Positions 1 to 8,814 of a stretch of 64,000 nt of DNA are shown one piece after another (within the stretch, counting starts at the first letter, position 1; every line of letters starts with the position of its first letter). The notes under the pieces are model-generated. The model was not told the DNA's origin. It saw only the letters and a list, made by a program, of their open reading frames with translations, and searched no databases. The position numbers and the translations under genes are program-made. The stretch is from Pseudomonadota bacterium (GTDB lineage Bacteria > Pseudomonadota > Gammaproteobacteria > Xanthomonadales > Rhodanobacteraceae). The stretch is taken from contig JAEWGO010000013.1 in assembly GCA_023388255.1 (NCBI GenBank), positions 1 through 64,000 on the forward strand. Direction: 5' to 3'.

Positions 1-1020
1 GACTCGATCGTCGACTGGGTGCTGAAGACCGTGCCGACCATGGGCGCCGGCTGGTGCCCGCCGGGCATGCTCGGCATCGGCATCGGCGGCACCGCCGAGA
101 AGGCGATGCTGCTGGCCAAGGAAGCGCTGATGGAGCCGATCGACATCAACGAATTGAAGGCGCGCGGCGCGTCGAACCGCGCCGAGGAACTGCGCCTGGA
201 GCTGTACGAAAAGGTCAATGCGCTCGGCATCGGCGCGCAGGGCCTGGGCGGACTGACCACGGTGCTCGACGTGAAGGTCAAGGACTATCCGACGCATGCG
301 GCGAACCTGCCGGTCGCGCTGATCCCGAACTGCGCGGCGACGCGCCATGCGCACTTCACGCTCGACGGCTCCGGCCCGGTCGCGCTCGATCCGCCTTCGC
401 TCGAAGACTGGCCCAAGCTGACCTACGACGCATCGAAAGGCACGCGCATCGACCTCGACACGCTGACGCCGCAAGACGTCGCGAGCTGGAAGCCGGGCCA
501 GACCCTGCTGCTCAACGGCAAGCTGCTCACCGGTCGCGACGCCGCGCACAAGCGCATGGTCGACATGCTCAACAAGGGCGAGCCGCTGCCGGTCGACCTC
601 AAGGGCCGCTTCATCTACTACGTCGGCCCGGTCGACCCGGTGCGCGACGAGGTGGTCGGCCCGGCCGGCCCGACCACCGCCACGCGCATGGACAAGTTCA
701 CCGAACAAGTACTCGCGCAAACCGGCCTGCTCGGCATGGTCGGCAAGGCCGAGCGCGGCCCGGCCGCGATCGAGGCAATCAAGACGCACAAGTCCGCCTA
801 CCTGATGGCGGTCGGCGGCGCGGCGTATCTCGTCTCCAAGGCGATCAAGGCCGCAAGCGTGGTCGGCTTCGCCGACCTCGGCATGGAGGCGATCTACGAG
901 TTCGAGGTCAAGGACATGCCGGTCACGGTCGCGGTGGATTCCGAAGGCACGTCCGTGCACCAGACCGGCCCGCGCGAGTGGCAGGCGCGGATCGGCAAGA
1001 TTCCGGTGGTCGTGGCCTGA
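1..1020 (+). CDS. Class I fumarate hydratase, C-terminal part (gene enters from the left edge)
   Basis: Iron-sulfur-dependent fumarase that interconverts fumarate and malate in the TCA cycle in the cytoplasm. The reading frame is open from base 1, so the N-terminal part lies outside the window. The visible part starts with the conserved segment around GAGWCPPGMLGIGIGG, followed by the beta-domain typical of the family, with EPIDINELKARG and NCAATRHAHF. The cysteines in GAGWC and PNCAA are good candidates for 4Fe-4S ligands, by family knowledge. The C-terminal half (YVGPVDP, GPTTATRMD, EAIYEFEV) matches the fumarase/tartrate dehydratase swivelling domain. It ends at TGA and converges on the permease gene across a GC hairpin. 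Tartrate dehydratase is the only realistic alternative. Confidence 0.93.
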   Translation, partial: DSIVDWVLKTVPTMGAGWCPPGMLGIGIGGTAEKAMLLAKEALMEPIDINELKARGASNRAEELRLELYEKVNALGIGAQGLGGLTTVLDVKVKDYPTHAANLPVALIPNCAATRHAHFTLDGSGPVALDPPSLEDWPKLTYDASKGTRIDLDTLTPQDVASWKPGQTLLLNGKLLTGRDAAHKRMVDMLNKGEPLPVDLKGRFIYYVGPVDPVRDEVVGPAGPTTATRMDKFTEQVLAQTGLLGMVGKAERGPAAIEAIKTHKSAYLMAVGGAAYLVSKAIKAASVVGFADLGMEAIYEFEVKDMPVTVAVDSEGTSVHQTGPREWQARIGKIPVVVA

Positions 1021-1033
1021 ACCGAAACGGCTT

Positions 1034-1053
1034 CCCGCGCGACAACGCGCGGG
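1034..1053. terminator. GC-rich hairpin between convergent genes
   Basis: Perfect 8-bp inverted repeat CCCGCGCG / CGCGCGGG with an ACAA loop, 13 bases after the fumarase stop and 25 bases before the permease stop. There is no real T tract on either side, so this is at best a weak or factor-assisted bidirectional terminator. Confidence 0.4.
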
Positions 1054-1078
1054 TTGGTGGCCGTGCTGTACGGTGCGA

Positions 1079-3511
1079 TCAATCGCGCCGTACCGCTTCC
1101 ATCGGATCGAGGTTCGACGCACGCTGCGCCGGCAGGTAGCTCGCGAGCAGGCCGATCAGTGCCATCGCCAGCGACATCACGACGAAGGTGGCGATGTCGA
1201 TCGCCTGCACGCCATAGAGCAGGCTGCCGAGCGAGCGAGTCGCGGCGAGCGCGACGACAATGCCCATGACGAGCCCGAGGCCGACAACGCGCGCTCCCTG
1301 CGCCACCACCATCCAGCGCACCCGCACTGCGTTCGCGCCGAGCGCCATGCGCACGCCGATTTCGCGCGTGCGTTCGGCGACAAGGTAAGAAAGCACGGCA
1401 TACAGACCCACCGCACCAAGCACCAGTGCGAGCAGCGCGGCAACACTCAAGGTCAACAGCGTGAAGGTCAGTTGCACCATCGAACGCGCAACCAGGCTTT
1501 GCATCGTGAACACGCGGTACATCGGTGCTTCCGGTGCCATCTCGCGGACCAGCGCGCGGACCTCCGGCGCAATCGTCTCGGCACGCGCGGTCTTGACGAC
1601 GAAACCCGGCGACGAAACCGCGCGGCCGCCGGTTGGCGTCGGATCGACCATCGGAAAGTAGATCACGGCCTGCGGTTCGTCCTGCAGACCGCCTTGCATC
1701 ACGTCGTCGACCACGCCGACAACGCTGTTCCATTCCGTCTTGCCGTCGCGCTGCAGGCGCTGACCGATCGGATCCTTGCCGGGCCAGAGCTGCTTCGCGG
1801 CGGAACGGCTGACGATGACGTTGCCGCGCGATACGCCCAGCTGATCGTCGCTGGTGAACATGCGGCCGGCAAGTTGGGCGATGCCCATCGACCGGAAATA
1901 GTCGCCGGCGCTGTAGGTGGCGTGGATCAGCGTAGCCTCGCCCGCATCGACGCGACTGGTTTCGGTGCGCACCTTGATCGGGTACGTCGCCTCGTCGATC
2001 GGCACGTTCTCGACCAGGCCGACCGACTGCACGCCGGGCAACGCGGCGAGGCGATCGAGGAACGCGAGGTTGAAACGCGCGAACGAAGGCGCGTCCTTGA
2101 GTTCGGGCCGGTCCGGCGCGATCTGGAAGGTCAGCACGTCCCTCGCGTCGTAGCCGGGCTTGACGTTGCGCAACTCCCACGCACTGCGCAGGAGCAAACC
2201 CGAACCGATCAGCAATACGAGGGTCAATGCGGTCTGCCCGGCGACGAGCGCATTGCGCACCCAATGCCGCTGCCCGGTCGAACTGCGACCGCCTTCGCGC
2301 AGCCGCTCCAGCTTCGGCGCCGAACCCCGCAACGCGGGCAGGCCTCCGCAGATCAGCGCGCATACCAGCGCCGTGAGCGTAGTAAACGCCAGCATGGCCG
2401 CATTTACGCTGACGCGATCCAGGCGCGGAATGCCACTCGGCGCGGCATGCAGGAACAACGGCAGCGCCATCGCCGCGAGCAGGATCGCCACGCCGCCGGC
2501 GACGATGGCGATCACGAACGCCTCTGCCAGCTGCAGGCGCATCAACTGGCCGCGCGCCGCACCGAGCGCATGGCGCAGCGCCATCTCGCGATGACGCCCT
2601 TCCGTGCGCACGAGGAACAGGTTGGCGACATTCGCGCACGCGATCAGCAACACGATCAAGGTCGCGCCGAGCAATACCCACAGCGGCCGCGAATAGTTGC
2701 CGAGCAATTCGTCTTCGAGCGAACGCACCACGGCGCGGTGTTGCCCGATGATGCGCGCGTAGGCCGGTGTGCCGCCGAAGCGCTCAGGCACGCGGCGAGC
2801 CAGCGCGGTCAGTTCGTTGGCAAGCGCTTCATTCGTGACGCCCGGAGCGAGGCGGCCGACGAGGTCGTAGTCGAAGTCGCCGAGCTCCTTGATGTCGGCC
2901 GGCTTGAGCGTGCTCGATATCCACAACTGCGTATCGGCGTTCGGGAATCGGAATTCCGGACCCATCACGCCGATCACGCTGCGGTCCTCTCCGGCAATCC
3001 GGTAGCTGCGTCCGATGACACCGGGATCGCGTGCGAACCAGTCGTTCCACAATCCGTAGCTGATCACGACGGCGCGGCTCTCGTCAGCGTCAATCGGCAG
3101 TCGGCCGAGAATCGGCGCCACGCCCAGCGTGGAATAAAGCGAGTTGGTCGGCCATGACATGCGCACCCGTTCGACCCGCTCCCCGACGCGCAGCGACGAA
3201 GTGAACGAACCGAAGGTGGACAGGTCTTCCAGCAGCCGCGACTGCTCGTGGTACTGCACGAACAGTTCGGGCGATGCTTCGAATTCCGCCGGAAGCGGCG
3301 AGGCCGGCGCCGTGCCGGCGATGTACACCAGCCGGTCCGGATGCGCATACGGCAGGCGCTGCAGCAACACGGTATCGACCACGCCGAACATGCCCGCCGT
3401 CGCACCGATCGCAAGCCCGAGCATGGCGATCGCCGTGAACGTGAAACCCGGCGTGCGCCGCAGCGTGCGCACCGCGTGACGCATATCCGCCATCCAGCTC
3501 AACCACCCCAT
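1079..3511 (-). CDS. MacB/FtsX-like ABC transporter permease of the ADOP type, no ATPase nearby
   Basis: Membrane permease of about 810 residues. The start at ATG 3511 is preceded by a strong GAGGAGGGT ribosome site; the frame remains open upstream but without protein-like sequence. The order is one membrane segment at about 22-45, a large periplasmic MacB_PCD-like domain to about 260, four membrane segments at 265-435, a second periplasmic domain, and three more segments from about 690. Two FtsX-core signatures (RHREMALRHALGA and RTREIGVRMALGA) show an internal duplication, as in acidobacterial duplicated orphan permeases. No ATP-binding partner is encoded beside it. Its substrate cannot be read from the sequence. 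Confidence 0.88.
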   Translation of the reverse strand: MGWLSWMADMRHAVRTLRRTPGFTFTAIAMLGLAIGATAGMFGVVDTVLLQRLPYAHPDRLVYIAGTAPASPLPAEFEASPELFVQYHEQSRLLEDLSTFGSFTSSLRVGERVERVRMSWPTNSLYSTLGVAPILGRLPIDADESRAVVISYGLWNDWFARDPGVIGRSYRIAGEDRSVIGVMGPEFRFPNADTQLWISSTLKPADIKELGDFDYDLVGRLAPGVTNEALANELTALARRVPERFGGTPAYARIIGQHRAVVRSLEDELLGNYSRPLWVLLGATLIVLLIACANVANLFLVRTEGRHREMALRHALGAARGQLMRLQLAEAFVIAIVAGGVAILLAAMALPLFLHAAPSGIPRLDRVSVNAAMLAFTTLTALVCALICGGLPALRGSAPKLERLREGGRSSTGQRHWVRNALVAGQTALTLVLLIGSGLLLRSAWELRNVKPGYDARDVLTFQIAPDRPELKDAPSFARFNLAFLDRLAALPGVQSVGLVENVPIDEATYPIKVRTETSRVDAGEATLIHATYSAGDYFRSMGIAQLAGRMFTSDDQLGVSRGNVIVSRSAAKQLWPGKDPIGQRLQRDGKTEWNSVVGVVDDVMQGGLQDEPQAVIYFPMVDPTPTGGRAVSSPGFVVKTARAETIAPEVRALVREMAPEAPMYRVFTMQSLVARSMVQLTFTLLTLSVAALLALVLGAVGLYAVLSYLVAERTREIGVRMALGANAVRVRWMVVAQGARVVGLGLVMGIVVALAATRSLGSLLYGVQAIDIATFVVMSLAMALIGLLASYLPAQRASNLDPMEAVRRD

Positions 3512-3752
3512 TCCACCCTCCTCGATCGATGGCCGCATGGCCGCCGGTGTTTTGCAAAGACGCGCAACGCCGCGCACCTTTGCAAAGGTCTCGCCGGTGG
3601 TTACTGCAAAGCCCGTGCCGATGCCGCACACCACGCTCCATCGTGAATCCGGCCGCGATGCGGACGGTCCGTTGTCCGCTCGCGTACGTCTGGCGTCCGC
3701 GGGCGAACAGGTCGATCGCGACCATGCACCGCAAGTTCGCTGCCGAGGGCTC

Positions 3753-3784
3753 ATATATCCGTCCATCGCGACAAAGAGATATAT
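3753..3784. promoter_or_regulatory. AT-rich inverted repeat upstream of metF, possible operator
   Basis: ATATATC at 3753-3759 and GATATAT at 3778-3784 form an inverted repeat with an 18-base spacer, in an AT-rich island 36 bases before the metF start and unlike the surrounding GC-rich DNA. SAM-cycle genes in proteobacteria are often controlled through ATATC...GATAT-like palindromes bound by ArsR-type regulators such as SahR, or by riboswitches. The match to such a site is my inference; the palindrome itself is plain in the sequence. Confidence 0.4.
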
Positions 3785-3819
3785 ACTCGTGCAAGCTTCC
3801 GTCCGATCCCTGTCCAGAC

Positions 3820-4647
3820 ATGCCGCCGATCAGCTTTGAATTCTTCCCCCCCAAGACCGACGAACAGAAGGCGACACTCGAGACCGCGCTGCCGAAACTG
3901 AAGGCGTTGAAGCCGGACTATGTGAGTTGCACGTTCGGCGCTGGCGGTTCGACGCTGAACTACACACCGGAGACGATCCGCCGCCTGCGCGAGGAACACG
4001 ACCTCGACGCCGCGCCGCATCTTTCCTGCATGGGCGGCACGCGCGAGGAAATCCGCGCCCTGCTCGCCCAGTACAAGGCGATGGGTTGCAAGCGCATCGT
4101 CGCGCTGCGCGGCGACCTGCCGTCGGGGATGGCGAGCCACGGCGATTTCCGCTATGCAAGCGATCTCGTCGAGTTCATCCGCAAGGAACACGATGGTTCG
4201 TTCCATGTCGAGGTCGCGTGCTACCCGGAAGTGCATCCGCAGTCCGACGATGCGCACGCGGACCTGCGCCACTTCAAGGCCAAGGTGGATGCCGGCGCGA
4301 ACGGCGCGATCACGCAGTATTTCTACAACGCGGACGCGTATTTCCGCTTCGTCGAAGCCGTGCGCAAGACTGGCATCACGATTCCGATCGTGCCGGGCAT
4401 CATGCCGATCGCGAACTTCAGCCAGTTGAAGCGGTTCTCGGACATGTGCGGCGCGGAGATCCCGCGCTGGCTGGCGAAGCGGCTGATGGCGTATGGCGAC
4501 GATGTCGAATCGATCCGCGAGTTCGCCGCCGACGTGGTCGCCGACCTGTGTCGTCGCCTCGTTGCAGGCGGTGCGCCGGGCCTGCACTTCTATACGCTCA
4601 ATCGCGCCAGGGCGACATTGGCGATCTGCGAGCGCATCGCGAACTGA
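3820..4647 (+). CDS. metF: Methylenetetrahydrofolate reductase
   Basis: Flavoprotein that reduces 5,10-methylene-THF to 5-methyl-THF for methionine synthesis. The 275-residue product is full length for bacterial MetF. It begins with the family hallmark SFEFFPPKT (residues 4-12), then VSCTFGAGGST, the nucleotide-binding VALRGDLP, ITQYFYNADAYFRF for folate binding, and VPGIMPI. The ATG at 3820 is chosen because the hallmark follows at once; upstream codons in the same frame are not protein-like. It stands alone with its own AT-rich regulatory region; ahcY, a frequent neighbour in this group, is not in the window. Confidence 0.95.
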   Translation: MPPISFEFFPPKTDEQKATLETALPKLKALKPDYVSCTFGAGGSTLNYTPETIRRLREEHDLDAAPHLSCMGGTREEIRALLAQYKAMGCKRIVALRGDLPSGMASHGDFRYASDLVEFIRKEHDGSFHVEVACYPEVHPQSDDAHADLRHFKAKVDAGANGAITQYFYNADAYFRFVEAVRKTGITIPIVPGIMPIANFSQLKRFSDMCGAEIPRWLAKRLMAYGDDVESIREFAADVVADLCRRLVAGGAPGLHFYTLNRARATLAICERIAN

Positions 4648-4681
4648 GATCACGCAGGAAGCGCGAGAACTTCGCTGCTGT

Positions 4682-4687
4682 TAGCCT
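4682..4687 (+). promoter_or_regulatory. Putative extended -10 element (TGTTAGCCT), leaderless configuration
   Basis: TG at 4679-4680 followed by TAGCCT at 4682-4687 resembles an extended -10 box. The A of the next ATG is 8 bases after the box, so transcription would begin almost at the start codon. No Shine-Dalgarno sequence is present, which fits a leaderless transcript. Confidence 0.3.
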
Positions 4688-4694
4688 GCGGCGC

Positions 4695-5228
4695 ATGAGC
4701 GCTTTCCGCATGATGATCCGCACGCTGCCGCTCGCGTTGCTGCTTGCCTTCGCGCCTGCGGCGCATGCCGATGACGACGGGCAGAAGATCCATCGCTGCC
4801 TTGGCGCGCACGGAGAAATCATGTTCTCCGGCCTGCCCTGCGTTTCGGGTGAATCGATGGGTGCGACGACAGCGCCAACGACCACACCTACCGCCAGCGC
4901 CGATGCGTGCCCCGCATCGCGCAACGAACTGCGCGAGCGGATCGCCGCCGCGATCGCGCGCAATGATCCGAATGCGCTGGCGGGATTGCTGCGCTGGCGC
5001 GGCGTGGGAGCCAACGCAGCGGCAAGCCGGTTGCGCACGCTGCGCGAACTCGCCGGGCAGCCGCTGCTCGCGCTCGATGATGGCGGCGACGGCGAGGCTT
5101 TGGACAGCTCGACGGGAGCATCCGGCGACGCGCTACGCGTGCGCACCGGCGACGGCGCGCGCGGCGGCGTGCATGAGCACCGCTTCGGCATCGAGCGCGA
5201 TGGCGCCTGCCACTGGCTGACCTGGTAG
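4695..5228 (+). CDS. Small secreted protein with a DUF4124-like N-terminus
   Basis: Protein of 177 residues with a clear signal peptide (hydrophobic LPLALLLAFAPAAHA, cleavage near residue 25). The mature part starts with a short segment, HRCLGAHGEIMFSGLPC, resembling the DUF4124 pattern of a Cys, a Gly, an aromatic residue and a final Pro-Cys. A Thr/Ala-rich linker follows, then a charged helical region and a tail ending DGACHWLTW. No catalytic motif is visible and the function is unknown; it is probably periplasmic. There is no clear ribosome site, and a -10-like element sits directly upstream. It lies between metF and ilvE on the same strand, with 47 bases to metF. Confidence 0.75.
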   Translation: MSAFRMMIRTLPLALLLAFAPAAHADDDGQKIHRCLGAHGEIMFSGLPCVSGESMGATTAPTTTPTASADACPASRNELRERIAAAIARNDPNALAGLLRWRGVGANAAASRLRTLRELAGQPLLALDDGGDGEALDSSTGASGDALRVRTGDGARGGVHEHRFGIERDGACHWLTW

Positions 5229-5243
5229 AAGCACCGCCGCTGC

Positions 5244-5249
5244 TATCAT
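5244..5249 (+). promoter_or_regulatory. Extended -10 element (TGCTATCAT) of ilvE
   Basis: TG at 5241-5242, one base, then TATCAT at 5244-5249, 28 bases before the ilvE ATG. No good -35 hexamer is seen, as expected for an extended -10 promoter. Related TGCTATnnT elements precede other genes in this window. Confidence 0.35.
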
Positions 5250-5276
5250 TCGTGCTTTCCACGCGGACGCAGCGCC

Positions 5277-6194
5277 ATGGCTCAGACCTACCCCGATCAC
5301 ATCTGGCACAACGGCCGCATCAAGCCGTGGGCCGAGGCCACCGTGCATGTGATGGCGCATGCGCTGCATTACGGCTCGTCGGTGTTCGAAGGCATCCGCA
5401 GCTATGAGACACCGGATGGCCCGGCGATCTTCCGTCTGACCGACCACATCAAGCGCCTGTTCCATTCGGCGAAGATCTACGACATCGCGATTCCGTACAC
5501 GGTCGAAGAGCTCAACGCGGCCTGCCGCGAAGTCATCAAGGCGAACAAGCTCACCAAGGCCTACCTGCGCCCGGTTGCCTACCGCGGCCTCGGCGGTTTC
5601 GGCTTGTCTGCGGAAACGCCGATCGACGTGGCCGTCGCATCTTGGGAAATGGGTCCGTATCTCGGAGCGGGCGTGCTCGAAGCCGGCATCGACGCCTGCG
5701 TGTCGAGCTGGCAGCGCTTCGCGCCGAACACGATTCCGGCCGGAGCCAAGGCCGGCGGCAATTATCTTTCCGGCCAGTTGATCGCACGCGAGGCGCGCCG
5801 GCTCGGCTTCGGCGAAGGCATCGCGCTCGCCTCGACCGGCCTGCTCAGCGAAGGTGCCGGAGAGAACCTGTTTCTGGTGTTCGACGGCGCATTGCACACG
5901 ACGCCGGTCAGCGCCGCGCTCCTCAACGGCATCACGCGCAACACGATCATCACACTTGCGCGCGACAACGGCATCGAGGTGGTCGAGCGCGACATGCCGC
6001 GCGAATACCTGTATTTGTGCGACGAACTCTTCATGTGCGGCACTGCAGCCGAGATCACGCCGATCCGCACCGTCGATGGCAAGCCAGTTGGCGCGGGCAA
6101 GCCCGGCCCGGTGACTGCGCGCATCCAGGAACTGTTCTTCGGCCTGTTCAGCGGCAAGACGAAAGACCAGCGGGGTTGGCTGGAGCCGGTTTGA
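5277..6194 (+). CDS. ilvE: Branched-chain amino acid aminotransferase
   Basis: PLP enzyme of fold class IV that makes valine, leucine and isoleucine from their keto acids, and starts their breakdown. Length is 305 residues, normal for IlvE. Visible motifs are the substrate-binding HALHYGSSVFEGIRSY (residues 29-44), the PLP lysine in GAKAGGNYLSG (Lys158), and LLSEGAGENLFLV, the family SEGSGEN-type signature. The tail (GKTKDQRGWL) is also typical. The ATG at 5277 has its own promoter-like element. D-amino acid transaminases share the fold but lack this combination of motifs. Confidence 0.95.
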   Translation: MAQTYPDHIWHNGRIKPWAEATVHVMAHALHYGSSVFEGIRSYETPDGPAIFRLTDHIKRLFHSAKIYDIAIPYTVEELNAACREVIKANKLTKAYLRPVAYRGLGGFGLSAETPIDVAVASWEMGPYLGAGVLEAGIDACVSSWQRFAPNTIPAGAKAGGNYLSGQLIAREARRLGFGEGIALASTGLLSEGAGENLFLVFDGALHTTPVSAALLNGITRNTIITLARDNGIEVVERDMPREYLYLCDELFMCGTAAEITPIRTVDGKPVGAGKPGPVTARIQELFFGLFSGKTKDQRGWLEPV

Positions 6195-6200
6195 TTGCAT

Positions 6201-6228
6201 CGTCATCCCGGCGAAGGCCGGAATGACG
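6201..6228. repeat. REP-like palindrome
   Basis: CGTCATCCCGGC (6201-6212) and GCCGGAATGACG (6217-6228) form an almost perfect inverted repeat. This is the widespread proteobacterial intergenic palindrome that reads VIPAFAGMT when translated. It sits exactly between the convergent ends of ilvE and the beta-helix gene, so it may also stop transcription from both sides. Confidence 0.7.
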
Positions 6229-6246
6229 AATCTTTGCGGATCGTTG

Positions 6247-7740
6247 CTATCCGCTTTGACAGGTGGGCGGCGCGTCGAAGCCGTTGTCGAATATGCCGTC
6301 GCCCTGCTGCGTCTCGTATGCGCCGGCGTCGGCGGCCGCGCCCGACACGCGCGCGAATGGCGAACTGCGCTGATCGAAGATGCCGATCCCGGTCGCGAAG
6401 GTGTTGCCCGCATCGATGGCGGGGCTGCCGCGGTGCAGGGCGTGCGTCTGCGTGGGGCCGCCGTTGTTGCGCAAGGATTCGAGCTGCGGGCACACGTCAG
6501 TCGTGACCGTGGGCTCCAGGCCGATCCACTGGGTCGCGAATGCGAGGTTGTTGCCGCCGCTGGTCGGCGTCGAATTGACGCTGCTCGGGGCGAACTTGAT
6601 CACGCCGATGTCATCGGGCGTGATGACGGGGTTGGCGTAGCTGTTGTTCGAGAAGATCGAGCTTTGCAATGTCACGGTTTTGAATTTTGGATTGGCCGGG
6701 TCGCTGAAATCGGAACCGGAGTCGGAGATGGCGAAGCCCGGCGCAAAGTGCCGCGATCCGGAATCCGTGGCGGAACCGGCCGTATTGAAGGCCACGGTCG
6801 AGTTGTAGACATGGATGGTTCCGGCATTCGTCTGCGCGCCACCGACGCGACTGGTGGCGAAATTTCCGGATACGGTGCTGTTCAAGAGGGCGAAGGTGTC
6901 GGACGCGCTGCCGAGATTGTCCTGCGCGTAAATGCCGCCGCCGAACACCGCGGTGTTGCGGGAAATCGTGGAGGCGATGACCGACACGCTGTGGGACGCG
7001 TGCAGGCCGCCGCCCGACCCGCTCGGCGCCGAGTTGCCGCTGAGCGTGCTGCCGGCGAGGATGACTTGGCTGCTCGGGTCGTCGGGGCCGATCACGCCGG
7101 CCAGACCCGGCGTGTATATCCCGCCGCCGCCGCCATTTCCGCCGCCGGTGTGGATGGCGACATTGCCGGTAATGTCGCTGTACTTGGCAAACACGTCGCT
7201 CAAGGCGTAGATGCCGCCGCCGCGCGCCGGCGCGCCGACCGCGCTTGCGCGGCACGAGCGCACGGCAACGTGGCTCAGGTAAACCTTTCCGTTCGAACGG
7301 ATGCAGCCGCCATCGGCCGAGCTTCCGACGGACGGATGCAGGTAGCCGTTGGCCACGGTGAGGTCTTTTATCGTCAGCATGCCGCCGACGGGGTCATGCC
7401 GAAGGACTCGATCGTCGCTGCTCTCGATGGCAAGCATGTCCTTGCCTGGACCGATCAAGGTGATGTCGGCCTGTGGGAGCACGATGGCTCCGCCGCTGCC
7501 GGTCGTCAGCGAGATCGTGCTGCAGGTCAGCGCCGACATGTCGATGGTGTCGCCGCTGACCGCATTGGCAGCTGCGTAGCGCAGGCTGCCGACCGTGCCG
7601 CTGCCGGCGTTCACCTCATCGCAGGTGTTCACCGTCCAGCTGGTCGTGGCCTCGGCGAGCGGCGCGGACAGCATCAGGATGGCGGACACGCAGGCAGAGA
7701 GCGGCTGGTGCCGCAAACGCCTCACAACGGAAATCGACAT
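6247..7740 (-). CDS. Secreted right-handed beta-helix protein, choice-of-anchor Q type
   Basis: Exported protein of 497 residues. The ATG at 7740 follows a GAGGA ribosome site; an in-frame start further upstream is possible but lacks one. A signal peptide (about residues 1-30) is followed by repeated short beta-strand turns with N-S-T-x-S-G-N-like asparagine ladders, characteristic of parallel beta-helix proteins. The segment NNGGPTQTHALHRGSPAIDAG-like, near the end, is the choice-of-anchor Q signature. The last residues contain the motif IFDNGFD (483-489) that recurs in other exported proteins of this window. The likely location is the cell surface or medium; no enzymatic site is evident. 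It lies 68 bases downstream of the Ig-like gene and is probably co-transcribed. Confidence 0.85.
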   Translation of the reverse strand: MSISVVRRLRHQPLSACVSAILMLSAPLAEATTSWTVNTCDEVNAGSGTVGSLRYAAANAVSGDTIDMSALTCSTISLTTGSGGAIVLPQADITLIGPGKDMLAIESSDDRVLRHDPVGGMLTIKDLTVANGYLHPSVGSSADGGCIRSNGKVYLSHVAVRSCRASAVGAPARGGGIYALSDVFAKYSDITGNVAIHTGGGNGGGGGIYTPGLAGVIGPDDPSSQVILAGSTLSGNSAPSGSGGGLHASHSVSVIASTISRNTAVFGGGIYAQDNLGSASDTFALLNSTVSGNFATSRVGGAQTNAGTIHVYNSTVAFNTAGSATDSGSRHFAPGFAISDSGSDFSDPANPKFKTVTLQSSIFSNNSYANPVITPDDIGVIKFAPSSVNSTPTSGGNNLAFATQWIGLEPTVTTDVCPQLESLRNNGGPTQTHALHRGSPAIDAGNTFATGIGIFDQRSSPFARVSGAAADAGAYETQQGDGIFDNGFDAPPTCQSG

Positions 7741-7808
7741 TGGACGTTTCCTCAAGCAAGGAAGACGCCGTTCTGCGCGGCGCCGTTGATCCCCGGAACA
7801 TTTGCGTC

Positions 7809-8375
7809 TCAACGCGAATTCCGGCGCGGCGCGAAGAGCACCAATGCCGCCAGCATCGCGCCGAGCAGGGCGAGCATCCCGGCCGACAGCGTTGGCGCCG
7901 GTACGGCGGACACATCGGCCGATCCGTTGACGGTCAGGTCCTGACTGGTGCTCGACGGCGAAAACGAGACGTCGCCCGGATAGATCGCCGTGATCGTGTA
8001 GACGCCCGGCGTGGGAAAGCTCAACGTGCAGCTGCCCAAGCCGACGATCAGTGTCGCCGTGCAGCTTTGGCCGCCTCCACTGATGGCGACCGCGCCGCTG
8101 GGTATGGAGCCGCTGGGCGCCGAGCCACCGGATGGCCGCTCGCCCGCCGCACTCACCTGCACGTTCGCGGTGACCGCCTGGTTGATCGAAGCCGGATTCG
8201 GCGACAGGTTGAGCGCCGTGACCGTCGTCGTGATGGCTTGCGCATGCAGCGAGCCCGGAAACGTTCCCGCGAGCCCAAGCAACGCCGTCGCGAGCCAGAC
8301 GGACAGGCGCAAGATGGCGGGACTGCCCGCAAGCGAGCGCAGATACATCGATTCTCCATTCAACGTGTTTCGCAT
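7809..8375 (-). CDS. Exported Ig-like domain protein with IPTL-CTERM-like tail
   Basis: 188 residues. The start at 8375 has a GGAG site 8 bases upstream. A signal peptide ending near FPGSLHAQ is followed by a single bacterial Ig-like domain of the Big_3 kind (PNPASINQAVTANVQVS ... VYTITAIYPGDVSFSPS). The C-terminus has the PAPTLS motif, a hydrophobic stretch and an Arg-rich end (LFAPRRNSR). This three-part tail is that of IPTL-CTERM proteins, which are thought to be processed or anchored at the envelope. No sorting enzyme gene lies in the window. It is the first gene of a likely pair with the downstream beta-helix protein. Confidence 0.8.
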   Translation of the reverse strand: MRNTLNGESMYLRSLAGSPAILRLSVWLATALLGLAGTFPGSLHAQAITTTVTALNLSPNPASINQAVTANVQVSAAGERPSGGSAPSGSIPSGAVAISGGGQSCTATLIVGLGSCTLSFPTPGVYTITAIYPGDVSFSPSSTSQDLTVNGSADVSAVPAPTLSAGMLALLGAMLAALVLFAPRRNSR

Positions 8376-8814
8376 GACTGAATCTCCGTGTGGCGGATCG
8401 GGGATGCTTCAGGACATCGTGGGCTGACGGTTATGGGGCGGCCGACGCCGCCTCATCGCAGGCGTCGATCGTCCCAATGGTGGCGGCAACGGTCGCGGTC
8501 GACACGCCGAGGCAGAGCATCACCCCGAGGCAGGCAGCAAGCGATTCGAAGCGCAGCTACGCGCAGATCGGCAAAGGAGAAATCGGACACGATGCCCCCG
8601 ATCTGGCGTCAACCCACGGCCGCGACGCCACACTCTTCCTGCTACGCGGAAAGGAGCGCGAAATCCCAAAGGACTTTTCGAAAAAAGTCGCCACCTCGCG
8701 CAAGACGCTGTTGCAGCAGCCGAAGCGCCGGTGGCGCGCCTTGCGGGAGGCGATGGAATCGAGATTGGGGGAGGCTTGCAAAAGCGACTGCGGGTTTTCG
8801 TCGCCGCGGCGGGA
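8376..8814. other. Intergenic stretch without a recognisable gene
   Basis: 439 bases between the kinase stop and the Ig-like gene start. Open frames here have no ribosome site and no protein-like composition. A small hairpin GACTTTT (8671-8677) / AAAAGTC (8682-8688) lies downstream of the histidine kinase. The region should also contain the promoter of the Ig-like gene, but I cannot point to it. Confidence 0.5.
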
